64,000 bases of DNA, taken from Fibrobacterota bacterium (lineage in GTDB: Bacteria; Fibrobacterota; Chitinivibrionia; Chitinivibrionales; FEN-1185). The notes under the pieces are model-generated. The model was given only the letters and a program-made list of their open reading frames with translations, ran no database searches and was not told the DNA's origin. Location of the stretch: positions 243,144-307,143 of the forward strand of contig PLWQ01000028.1 in assembly GCA_003165595.1 (NCBI GenBank), read 5' to 3'. Below are positions 17,564-25,442 of this stretch, piece after piece. The translations under genes and the position numbers were made by a program. How positions within the stretch are numbered: position 1 is the stretch's first letter; every line of letters begins with the position of its first letter.

Positions 17564-18073
17564 CTAGAACTTGAAGCTTATTCCTCCATCAAGGTATCCG
17601 AACCCGCCGCAGTCCTCGAGGAACAGGCAGAATTTCGGAGAAAAATGCCAGCGCGCACCAAGGTACTCGCGAACCCAGAAATCAGGCGGATTGCCATCCA
17701 ATGAGGGTCCGATCCACGTGGTAAGACCGCCATAGACATCGATTTTATCTCGAACCTTGATTTTGTCCTGCAAAACAGCAAGGTTGAAAGGATGAAAGGC
17801 TGCTCTTGCGAGAAACGTCAGGTACGTCGGTGAAAAGTAGTATGTGCGGAAACCAATTCCACCACCGCCAGAAATAGCATCTGTGAACGCATAGTCGAAT
17901 GCCCCGGACACTCCGAGAGGATACATTGGTAGCGGAATTCCCACATCGATATACTTGTCGCCCTTGGCGTAGCAGCTCCCCGAACTTGTGGCCCAGTCGG
18001 CGGCCACGGCGTTTGTTGACAAAACCAGACATCCTGTCAGCGCGGTGCACACCAGCAACACCAGCTTCTTCAC
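17564..18073 (-). CDS. Small outer-membrane beta-barrel-like protein, unknown function
   Basis: A 169-residue protein with a signal peptide (MKKLVLLVCTALTGCLVLST, cleaved near NAVAA) and a body of alternating, Gly/aromatic-rich strands such as GAFDYAFTDAISGGGGIGF. It ends in Phe (GGISFKF), as outer-membrane barrels commonly do. The size suggests an 8-strand barrel. It sits within the glycan region but is closed by its own terminator, so it is probably independent. No specific family was recognised. Confidence 0.7.
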   Translation of the reverse strand: MKKLVLLVCTALTGCLVLSTNAVAADWATSSGSCYAKGDKYIDVGIPLPMYPLGVSGAFDYAFTDAISGGGGIGFRTYYFSPTYLTFLARAAFHPFNLAVLQDKIKVRDKIDVYGGLTTWIGPSLDGNPPDFWVREYLGARWHFSPKFCLFLEDCGGFGYLDGGISFKF

Positions 18074-18128
18074 GGAAAACCCCCTTATCTAAGAGTTAAC
18101 GGCTGTAAGAATAGGAATATACAATTTT

Positions 18129-18971
18129 TCACCGGCCGGCACTCTTTTTCACCAATCCCTTTTCGGCCCACGCCTGTTTGGGAAAGCAATACTCAAGGAT
18201 CAATTCCCGGGAGTGCGGCACCGGATCCGCTTTGTGGAACAGATGATATTGGAGCGCAATGCGGGTAATCGACCGGACGACCACGCCGGACAGCTTGAGC
18301 CGCGCCCGGAGATTGTCGTCCTCGACGCCCCGGCCTATGATGCCCTCATCGTAGCCATTGACGGAATAGTAATCTTCCTTGAAGAGGGAAAAGTTGCTGC
18401 CGTACATCGAATAGCCCTTTTTCTTCAGGTTCGAGAACGGCTGAAGGATCGGTAAATACAATCCGTGCTTGCGCTCCGCCTTTTCGCAGTTGTTCCACCA
18501 GAACCACGGTTTTTCCATCCGGCCCGAGGCGATATCGTCGTTGGAGAGACTTTCCGTTATGTCCCTGTCGAGCGTCACCCGCCTGCCTGCAAGCGCAACA
18601 CCCCTGGCGCGATGCCGGAAATGGCTTTCGAGGAATTTCCTGTGCAGGATGCAGTCGCCGTCAATAAACACCAGGTAATCGGCATGGGCTGCGGCAACCG
18701 CCTTGTTGGCGATGATGGTCTTGCGGAATCCCTGATCCTCATGCCACACGTGCACAGCCGGCCAACGCATCCGCGTCGAATACCGGCCGATGAGCTCTGC
18801 GATCAGGGGTCCGGATCCGTCATCCGCCACTACAATCTCGAAATCCGTGAATGTCTGATTTTCCAGCGACAGAAAGATCTTTTCGAGAAAATCGGGCTTG
18901 TTGTAGACCGCGATAATGAGCGAGAGGAGCGGCTTGCTGCCCGGCGCAGCCGGTGCGATTTTCTTGTTCAT
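18129..18971 (-). CDS. GT2 glycosyltransferase, paralogue of the GT2-GT2 second domain
   Basis: A 280-residue GT-A protein. The N-terminus LLSLIIAVYNKPDFLEKIFL, the nucleotide-binding VVADDGSGP, the DXD-like FIDGDCILHRKFLE and the acceptor-side GRGVEDDNLRARL match the second half of the protein at 15828-17453 nearly motif for motif. This supports a local duplication. The family includes chondroitin/K4-polymerase-like GT2 enzymes, but the donor is unknown. Its ATG overlaps the stop of the GT-D gene (ATGA), so the two form a translationally coupled pair. Confidence 0.88.
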   Translation of the reverse strand: MNKKIAPAAPGSKPLLSLIIAVYNKPDFLEKIFLSLENQTFTDFEIVVADDGSGPLIAELIGRYSTRMRWPAVHVWHEDQGFRKTIIANKAVAAAHADYLVFIDGDCILHRKFLESHFRHRARGVALAGRRVTLDRDITESLSNDDIASGRMEKPWFWWNNCEKAERKHGLYLPILQPFSNLKKKGYSMYGSNFSLFKEDYYSVNGYDEGIIGRGVEDDNLRARLKLSGVVVRSITRIALQYHLFHKADPVPHSRELILEYCFPKQAWAEKGLVKKSAGR

Positions 18972-19717
18972 GCTTCACCGCAATTCTTCTTGATCCGGTT
19001 AGACCAGTCTTCCGAGGCATAGCCGCCGCGCGATTTGACACCCACGTAGACGTCCCACAGGGAACCGAAATCGATGAGCCAGGAGGTTGCGCCCATGTCC
19101 GGATACAACCGGTGAATAAGCACATTGGCGGTCATGGACGCCGAAAACGCAAATACCGCGGGGCCGGATTTCGCGTAGTACTGGCGCACCTGCCGCTCGG
19201 TTTCGCGCCGGGCGGTGTAACAGTTCTTGAGCGGTATTTCTATGAAATGGTCGTAGGGAAACAGCTTGCGGTTTACTTCGCGCAAATGCGCCGGGCCGAT
19301 CACCACCACCTTCATGGCCCGCAGTTGCTTTACGAGAGGGAAGAGCGTCGCGTCATTGTTCGCGTAGTGGAACACGTCGGCGTCCTGCCAGTCTATCGAA
19401 ACCGAATTCGCCTCCAGGAACGAACGGATCTCCGTGCCCATGTCGCGGATGGCACGGTATTGCATGCCGCACCAATAGGCCGGGCGGGACGCAAGCGCTT
19501 CGCGCAGGTCCGCGCCGAGCTCGGGGAAAAACGCGTGGCCGTCGCAGTTTTCTCCAGGGCGGCCAAGAATCGCGTTCCATTCGCCGTCGCCGAACCGGGA
19601 AAACGAAAACGGCGCGCCTTGAGCCAGTGCGGATACGTAATGCGACACAGGCAGTCGCTTGACGCGCACGAGGGAGCCGGGAAGATATTTCTGGCGGAAT
19701 CTTGTGACAGACCTCAA
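18968..19717 (-). CDS. GT-D-fold glycosyltransferase (DUF1792-like)
   Basis: A 249-residue protein with FSFSRFGDGEWNAIL near residue 38. The RFGDGE motif marks the GT-D fold first described for the streptococcal DUF1792 glucosyltransferase, where the DXE motif binds metal and UDP-sugar. The C-terminal LIDFGSLWDVYVG is also typical. The start is a TTG with AGAGG about 7 nt upstream. It overlaps the downstream GT2 gene by 4 nt and probably works on the same glycan. Confidence 0.8.
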   Translation of the reverse strand: MRSVTRFRQKYLPGSLVRVKRLPVSHYVSALAQGAPFSFSRFGDGEWNAILGRPGENCDGHAFFPELGADLREALASRPAYWCGMQYRAIRDMGTEIRSFLEANSVSIDWQDADVFHYANNDATLFPLVKQLRAMKVVVIGPAHLREVNRKLFPYDHFIEIPLKNCYTARRETERQVRQYYAKSGPAVFAFSASMTANVLIHRLYPDMGATSWLIDFGSLWDVYVGVKSRGGYASEDWSNRIKKNCGEA

Positions 19718-19847
19718 ACGTTTTCCTCTATGTGAATCAAGCGAGTCTTCGCTTAACCGCCACGTAAAGGCTCGGCGGTGATTGTTATGGACGGATGGGC
19801 CCGGGCATCAAAATACATTTCCCCGGCGTCCGGCGGCATGCCTGCGG

Positions 19848-20672
19848 TCACGCGGATCGGACAAAACGGATGGCGACCGGAAAATGGCAACGGCTGGGGC
19901 TCGCCGCGTAGAGGTCTGTATTGTCAATTTCGAATCCGGCGCAGTAACGCCGGTTGACCTGTTCGGCGGAAATTTCCAGATTATCCGTCGAGCTCTCCTC
20001 CTGAACGCGGTTGAGCGGGTTGTTGAACACACACGGCTTTGGGGTCGCAAGCAACCGGCCGCGCCGCCATACGATCAGCTTGCGTTTCGCCCGGTTAAGC
20101 GCGCCTTCCAGCGAATTGGGCGCTTTGAAATCCAGGCATGGCAGGAGCCGGGCAAGCAGATCGCGCGAGTAGATAGAGGCGTCGAGGCAGAAAGGATACA
20201 GGTGGAACCCGCGGGGTTTTATAAGATACGCCCATTTCCACTCGACATAGTCGGGCGTGCGCCGAAGTTGGGGCAGGCGTTTTTCCCATTCGGGATAGGC
20301 GACGAGCGAAAGCGCGCAATGACGCGCTGCGGAAAACGCACCGACCGCGGCCGCAGCGTCAAAGGTCCTGAAGAAAACATCGTCGTCCACGAGCGTGAGC
20401 ACCAGAGATCCCGCAGGCAGCGAGGAAACGAGTGAAATGCAATCGTTTCGAAACGATTGTTCCTCCACCCACGTGACGCCAGGGATAAGATTCCGCGACG
20501 CGGCACGCTCGTACCCTTGCCGAAAAGACGGGTTTGAAGCCTTGTACAGAACGCTTGTCCCGGCCAGAGGAACCGCAACATGGTCACGCATGCTGCGCAG
20601 CAGGCTGTCTACCTGTGCGGCTCGGTCTTTGGAGAAAATTATCGCATGGAGCAAGGGCTCGTGGGCCAACAC
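19848..20672 (-). CDS. Glycosyltransferase-like protein of the surface-glycan cluster
   Basis: A 274-residue protein starting at a GTG with GGAG upstream. HAIIFSKDRAAQVDSLLRSM and TLVDDDVFFR (a DXD-like DDD) indicate a GT-A fold related to GT2, but no precise family was recognised. EWKWAYLIKPRGFHLYPFC and a C-terminal part without motifs follow. It is divergent from the methyltransferase-like gene and co-directional with the GT-D/GT2 pair. The link to glycan synthesis is from context and the DXD-like motif. Confidence 0.65.
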   Translation of the reverse strand: MLAHEPLLHAIIFSKDRAAQVDSLLRSMRDHVAVPLAGTSVLYKASNPSFRQGYERAASRNLIPGVTWVEEQSFRNDCISLVSSLPAGSLVLTLVDDDVFFRTFDAAAAVGAFSAARHCALSLVAYPEWEKRLPQLRRTPDYVEWKWAYLIKPRGFHLYPFCLDASIYSRDLLARLLPCLDFKAPNSLEGALNRAKRKLIVWRRGRLLATPKPCVFNNPLNRVQEESSTDNLEISAEQVNRRYCAGFEIDNTDLYAASPSRCHFPVAIRFVRSA

Positions 20673-20759
20673 TATTCTCTCTCCCCGGTGCCCCGTGCGC
20701 CACCGCGTTGACGGGAAATACTATATTTTTTGCACGTTTGGTTAAAAGAGGAATCCTGC

Positions 20760-21440
20760 ATGTTCGACTATGTCCTGCTTCAATTCCTGCGCCTGCGCGG
20801 CGAGCGCCGCTATCGTCTCGCAAAAAACCGTCTTTACCGGCAGCGTGACTACTGGCATTGGCTTGCGGAAGGCAAGCCAGCGGCGGTCCCGCATATTGTC
20901 AAGCAAATGGCCGTCAAAGAGCATGCCCGGCGGTTCGGGACCCGCATCTTTATTGAAACCGGCACATATTTGGGGGAAATGGTTGACGCTGTGCAGCCCC
21001 TCTTTTCCCGCGTATTTTCCATTGAACTTGCGGACGGGTTCTTTCGGGAGGCCCGGCACTATTTCCGGTCCCTGCCGCATGTTACCATCGTGCACGGCGA
21101 CAGCGGATCGCGGCTCCCCGAGATTATCTCATCGGTCAATGAGCCCGCGCTGTTCTGGCTCGACGGCCATTATTCCGGCGGCGACACGGGGCAGGGTAAG
21201 CAGGATACTCCAATTGTCGCGGAGCTGCGCGCCATCCTTGACCACCCCGTAAAAAGCCACGTCATCCTCATCGACGATGCGCGCTGCTTTACCGGCGCTG
21301 CCGGCTATCCTGCGCTCCGCACGGTCTTCGACCTGGTGCAGCCGAAAGAACGAGAGCTGCGCATGGAAGTCCTGGACGACATGATTCGCATTTTTCCGGA
21401 CATCGATCCGCTGGAGACCTTCCCTCGCCCGGTCCATTGA
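20760..21440 (+). CDS. Class I SAM-dependent methyltransferase-like protein
   Basis: A 226-residue protein starting MFDYVLLQFLRLRGERRYRL, with AGAGGA about 7 nt before the ATG. IFIETGTYLGEMVDAVQ resembles the glycine-rich SAM-binding loop (E-TGTYLGE) and VFSIELADGFFREARHYF the following acidic strand. FWLDGHYSGGDT is a metal/substrate loop seen in cephalosporin hydroxylase/FkbM-like methyltransferases. It likely methylates a sugar in the adjacent glycan pathway, which is inference from location. Confidence 0.65.
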   Translation: MFDYVLLQFLRLRGERRYRLAKNRLYRQRDYWHWLAEGKPAAVPHIVKQMAVKEHARRFGTRIFIETGTYLGEMVDAVQPLFSRVFSIELADGFFREARHYFRSLPHVTIVHGDSGSRLPEIISSVNEPALFWLDGHYSGGDTGQGKQDTPIVAELRAILDHPVKSHVILIDDARCFTGAAGYPALRTVFDLVQPKERELRMEVLDDMIRIFPDIDPLETFPRPVH

Positions 21441-21474
21441 TGCGGGGGAGCCCCGCGCACCGGAAACAACCGCG

Positions 21475-23313
21475 TCATACGCCGGCATGCCCCGCAAACT
21501 GGATATCGTGAAGGTACTTATATCGTTTGTCAATTTTGATGAGTTCGGCGTGCGTGCCTTGTTCCGTGATTCTTCCGTTTTCGAGCACCAGGATCCTGTC
21601 GGCGCGGGCGATGGTCGACAGGCGGTGGGCAACCACGAGCGCAGTGCGGTTCTTCATCAGGTTGTCTATCGCGCTCTGTACCAGCCGCTCCGATTCGGTG
21701 TCCAGCGCCGAGGTTGCCTCGTCGAGGATAAGGATGTGGGGGTTCTTAAGCAATGCGCGCGCAATGGCAAGGCGCTGGCGCTGCCCGCCGGAAAGCATCA
21801 CGCCGCGTTCGCCGATCACCGTTGCGAGACCGCCGGGCATCTTCTCGATAAACTCCCATGCCTGCGCGGCCTTGGCCGCCTCAATAATTTCTTCGACCGG
21901 GGCGCCGATTATGCCGTACGAAATATTGTTCTGCACGGTGTCGTTGAACAGCACCGTCTCCTGCGACACGATGCCGAACAGGCTGCGCAGGCCCACCAGG
22001 TCGAACTCTCTAGTGTCAACACCATCTATGGTGATGGACCCGCCCGAGATGTCGTAGAAACGCGGGAGCAGATCCAGTATGGTTGTCTTGCCGCTGCCGC
22101 TTGACCCGACGAGCGCAACCACCTGGCCTTTCGCAACAGAAAAGCTCATGTCGTGGATCACTTCGTCTTCGCAACCGGGATAGGTAAAGCGCACGTTGGA
22201 AAACCGGATTTCCCGTTCGAATTGCGGCGCCTTGCTCGAAGCAACGGCCGTCAGTTTCTCCGGCGGCGTATCGAGAATTGCAAAAACCCGGTCGGCGGCG
22301 GCGAGTCCGGACTGGATCGAGTTGTTTACCTGTGAGAGCGATTTGAGCGGTTGGAACATGAAGAAGAGGAACGCCAGAAATTGAATCAAGTCTTCGCCGG
22401 AAAAACCTTTTCCCATGAGAACGTCGCGGCCTGCCAGCCACAGCAGTGCCCCAACCATAAAGATGCCGAGCGTTTCGGTGAGCGGGCTCGACAAGGCATT
22501 AAACACCTGTGAGCGGAAGCAGGTCCTGGTGAAACGCCTGTTCTCTGCCTTGAATTTCGCCTCCTCGGCCTCGTTCATATTGAACATCTTGACGACGCGG
22601 ATGCAGCTTACCGTCTCGTTCATGATCGACGAAAGCCCGGATATGATCTCGAGCGAGCGCCGGCTCCTGCGGCGGACGGTCTTTCCGATTTGCACCACCA
22701 GGACGCCGAGAATCGGATAGATGGCGAACACAAACAGCGTGAGTTTGGGGTTCTTGATGATGAGGATGGTTATAAAGAATATAAGCCGCAGCGGATCGGT
22801 AACGATTTTCTCAAACGTTCCGGTCATGGAGTTGTTGATCGCCGCAATGTCGTTGAACATGAGCGAAATGATATTACCGGACCGGTTGCGGTCGTAATAG
22901 GTTACCGGCAGCACCAGGGCGTGGGAATACAGGTGGTTGCGCATGTCGCGCGTGACGAAGAAGTTCAGGTTGCCGGTGACGATTCCCTTGATATATGCGC
23001 AAACATTCTTTGCGAGGAAGAACAGGATCAGGCACAGACACACAAACTTGAGCATGTCGAAAACATTGTCTCTCTTTACAAGGAGATAGGTCCAGTATTT
23101 CAGGATTTCGTTGGCGTTGTTGATGGTAAACTCGGGCCGCACCATAACGAGTGTTTCCGGTTTGAAAATCGCCTTGATGAGCGGGCCAAAAAACCACAGC
23201 GACAGGGACTCGAACGTCACCACCAGAAGCGAAAGCACCACCGTAAGCACGAGCAAGGGGACATACGGCTTCAGGTAGCCGAGCATGCGGAAATACACTT
23301 TGACCTGGTTCAT
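21475..23313 (-). CDS. MsbA-type ABC exporter (lipid A/glycolipid flippase family)
   Basis: Half-transporter fused from a six-helix membrane domain (about 1-330) and an ATPase domain (about 360-600); 612 residues, the usual MsbA size. Visible motifs are Walker A GSSGSGKTT, Q-loop FGIVSQETVLF, signature LSGGQRQRLAIARAL, Walker B ILILDEATSALD and the switch His in VVAHRLSTI. The start MNQVKVYF follows AAGGA. MsbA proteins flip lipid A-core across the inner membrane, but similar proteins export other glycolipids. Its place next to glycosyltransferases would fit either. Confidence 0.85.
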   Translation of the reverse strand: MNQVKVYFRMLGYLKPYVPLLVLTVVLSLLVVTFESLSLWFFGPLIKAIFKPETLVMVRPEFTINNANEILKYWTYLLVKRDNVFDMLKFVCLCLILFFLAKNVCAYIKGIVTGNLNFFVTRDMRNHLYSHALVLPVTYYDRNRSGNIISLMFNDIAAINNSMTGTFEKIVTDPLRLIFFITILIIKNPKLTLFVFAIYPILGVLVVQIGKTVRRRSRRSLEIISGLSSIMNETVSCIRVVKMFNMNEAEEAKFKAENRRFTRTCFRSQVFNALSSPLTETLGIFMVGALLWLAGRDVLMGKGFSGEDLIQFLAFLFFMFQPLKSLSQVNNSIQSGLAAADRVFAILDTPPEKLTAVASSKAPQFEREIRFSNVRFTYPGCEDEVIHDMSFSVAKGQVVALVGSSGSGKTTILDLLPRFYDISGGSITIDGVDTREFDLVGLRSLFGIVSQETVLFNDTVQNNISYGIIGAPVEEIIEAAKAAQAWEFIEKMPGGLATVIGERGVMLSGGQRQRLAIARALLKNPHILILDEATSALDTESERLVQSAIDNLMKNRTALVVAHRLSTIARADRILVLENGRITEQGTHAELIKIDKRYKYLHDIQFAGHAGV

Positions 23314-23460
23314 CGGGTGTTTCCTTTTCCGGGCGTAAGATGCGCCAGCGGTACGGAGAAAATACCTCAAAGGGGGAATACCATCAATAGATTAACAAGC
23401 GAAGTTAGTAGAGCCGGACATGGAACCGATACTATATTATTTGATCCGCGCGCTGGTGGT

Positions 23461-23494
23461 GAAGACGCCCCGCAGCAAGCTGCGGGGCGTCTTC
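23461..23494. repeat. Perfect 15-bp inverted repeat between divergent genes
   Basis: GAAGACGCCCCGCAG and CTGCGGGGCGTCTTC flank a 4-nt loop. The structure would be very stable in RNA or as a cruciform. It lies between the divergent MsbA-like gene (start 23313) and the barrel gene (start 23605) and lacks the T run of an ordinary terminator. Confidence 0.8.
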
Positions 23495-23524
23495 CATCCC
23501 TAAGGAAGAAGAAATTTATAGTCG

Positions 23525-23574
23525 TTTGCTAACCCCGAAGTAAGCTTCGAGGAATACGCAAACTTTGGGATTCA
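23525..23574 (+). repeat. Fragment similar to the 3' end of repeat family B
   Basis: The stretch contains CCCCGAAGTAAGCTTCGAGG and then CGCAAACTTTGGGATTCAGC. The block CGCAAACTTTGGGATT recurs exactly at the end of copy B2 (53847-53862), and GGGATTCAG at the end of copy B1. It lies just upstream of the barrel-protein gene at 23605. Orientation follows B2. Confidence 0.55.
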
Positions 23575-23604
23575 GCACTGCGGCAACACATCCGGAGCGA
23601 GCCT

Positions 23605-24324
23605 TTGAAAAAGGACTGCCTGAGCAAACTTGCCGGCCCGATTCTCCTCTGTGGTTCCTTTCTGGCAATGGGCCAGCAGCCCGCGTATGAGTTTTCGTCC
23701 CGGCAGTTTTATGCGGCGGCGCTTCTTGGCTACGATGCCCGCGCCGGTTACATCGATCTCGAAAGCGTGCAGAAAAGCGTCGCTGTTTCCAAGCCGGACC
23801 TCGTTTCCTATGGGCTCACCGGCGGGTTTCGCTTTCCCATCAACCGGTTGTTACGCGTGCAGCTGGGGCTCACTTTCGATATAGGCAGCGCAACTGATGA
23901 TACCCTGTTTACCGCCATAACCTCTCTTGACAAATACTTCTACTATCACGGATCCATCGAGCCGTCGCTCCACTGCGCGCTTGCGCCGCCGTCGTGGCGC
24001 GCGGTGCCTTTTATCGCCGTGGGCGCCGGCATCAATGCGGTGTGGGTGAACGAACGCACGTTCTTTGCAGGCAATCCGAGCCAGGAAGTGATTTACACCG
24101 ATCGGTACTATGTGAATCAGGTGTCCTGCGCGGCGAGCGCGAGCGCGGGCCTGGGGCTCGATGTGAGGCTCGGAAGCAACATGGCACTCACCCTTGTCTC
24201 CACGATGCGCTGGCTGTATCCGGTTTCTTACGACGTAAAGGAAGACTTCCCGCTGTACGACATGCACTACACGGAGACGCTGTACGGCAACGTAACGTGG
24301 CTCGGGGTGACGTTCCGGATATAG
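23605..24324 (+). CDS. Outer-membrane beta-barrel-like protein, unknown function
   Basis: A 239-residue protein from a TTG start with GGAGCG about 7 nt upstream. A signal peptide (KLAGPILLCGSFLAMG) is followed by strands rich in Gly, Tyr and aromatic residues, for example FYAAALLGYDARAGYIDL and VSYGLTGGFRFPINRLLRVQ. It ends VTWLGVTFRI, fitting an OMP barrel that terminates with an aromatic/aliphatic pattern. Around 8-10 strands are expected. It converges with rsmE (9 bp apart). Confidence 0.65.
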   Translation: MKKDCLSKLAGPILLCGSFLAMGQQPAYEFSSRQFYAAALLGYDARAGYIDLESVQKSVAVSKPDLVSYGLTGGFRFPINRLLRVQLGLTFDIGSATDDTLFTAITSLDKYFYYHGSIEPSLHCALAPPSWRAVPFIAVGAGINAVWVNERTFFAGNPSQEVIYTDRYYVNQVSCAASASAGLGLDVRLGSNMALTLVSTMRWLYPVSYDVKEDFPLYDMHYTETLYGNVTWLGVTFRI

Positions 24325-24333
24325 GGAGCGGGG

Positions 24334-25103
24334 CTAGCGTTTCGCGGGAGGAGCGACGGCCATGCTTCTCACTCCTGCGCACAGCACCACGGCGGCGAGC
24401 TCGGTGCGAAGCCGGTTATCCGAAAGGGAGACCAGGCCTGCCCCTGCGGACGCAAACTGTGCCATTTCCTTTGGGGAATATCCTCCCGGCGGGCCGACAA
24501 AGCACGACACGAACTGCGTGCCCCGCAGGCGTTCTCCACTGGAAAACAGCGGGGCGCCGCTCTCGTCGGCAACCAGCGCCGGACATCCTTTGGCCGCCTC
24601 AAGCGATTCTTGCAACGAAACAGGGGGCGCAAGCTGCGGCAACCATGCACTGCGCGCCTGTTTGATGCCAGCAATCATCTTCTTGCGCAGTCTCCCCTCT
24701 TGCTTCTCCCAGGCCTGCCACCAGGGGGCCTGACAATATTCGCACACAACAGGAACAATGGACGCAGCGCCGAGCGCAGCCAGGTTCTGCACAAGCTCCC
24801 CGAATTCTTCCTTGTCGCACAGCCCCGCGCAGACCCGAACCTCGGGCGCGCTTTTCGGCTTGTTCTCCGTCCTCTTTACGAAAAGCTGAGCGCCATCGCC
24901 GGATTGCCTGGCCACGCTGCAGTCGTACACGTTGCCCTTGCCGTCGGTGACGCACACGGTTGCGCCCGGCGCCGACCGAAGCGCGAGAAAAGCGTGGCGG
25001 CATTCCTCTTTGTCGAGGAAAGCCGCGCCGTTCTCAATGCGCGAGGAAAAAAAAAGAAAGTGCGATGGATCCGTGACTGCTTCTCCGGCTCATGGACCAA
25101 CAC
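24334..25103 (-). CDS. rsmE: 16S rRNA m3U1498 methyltransferase RsmE with an apparent frameshift
   Basis: SPOUT-class methyltransferase acting on U1498 of 16S rRNA. The intact frame to the stop shows the SAM-knot motifs FVGPPGGYSPKE and LSDNRLRTELAAVVL. Going upstream, that frame continues through IENGAAFLDKEECRHAFLAL but meets a stop before any usable start codon. The expected N-terminus (SRIHRTFFFF) is in another frame, and the join falls exactly in a run of nine T on the coding strand (25047-25055). Adding one T restores TFFFFSSRIENG, a normal RsmE start. The 25103 start is provisional. Causes could be an assembly error, a real mutation or slippage. Confidence 0.8.
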
Positions 25104-25189
25104 ATTGACGCGCGCGTGCGGATGGGCGGCGTCGCACTCGCGGCCGCCGCGGCTTAGCGCAGGCGCGAAACCTCTGCTACGCGCAAACG

Positions 25190-25384
25190 CTAATCTTCAA
25201 CAACAATCGCCTCTACCGGGCAGTTTGCCGCTGCTTCGCGGCATTTGTCCTTGAGTTCCGCGGGTACACGATCCATTGCCGTTTTTGCGATGTCGAATTC
25301 GTCGTCCATCACAAAAACTTCCGGACACGTGTCCACGCACAGGCCGCACCCGATGCAAAGATCCTTTTTTATCGTTGCCTTCAT
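25190..25384 (-). CDS. Small [4Fe-4S] ferredoxin
   Basis: A 64-residue low-potential electron carrier. Cys10, Cys13, Cys16 and Cys20 form CIGCGLCVDTCP, and Cys48 and Cys55 follow (NCPVEAI). The pattern fits a single-cluster ferredoxin using the first three Cys plus Cys55, with Cys20 and Cys48 free to form a disulfide. The start MKATIKKD has GGAGG upstream. It follows hcp by about 50 bp and has its own promoter-like sequence. It probably donates electrons to Hcp, which is inference from position. Confidence 0.9.
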   Translation of the reverse strand: MKATIKKDLCIGCGLCVDTCPEVFVMDDEFDIAKTAMDRVPAELKDKCREAAANCPVEAIVVED

Positions 25385-25413
25385 AGTACACCTCCAGCAC
25401 CGAAGTTTCGAAC

Positions 25414-25442
25414 AATATACTTTGCGTCGCAAACCGTGTCAG
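25414..25442 (-). promoter_or_regulatory. Putative ferredoxin promoter with operator-like palindrome
   Basis: On the minus strand CTGACA (25442-25437), a 17-bp spacer and TATATT (25419-25414) make a good sigma-70-type promoter, overlapping the 3' end of hcp. The spacer contains TTTGCG-T-CGCAAA (25421-25433), a perfect 6-bp inverted repeat placed where a repressor would block RNA polymerase. Confidence 0.55.
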
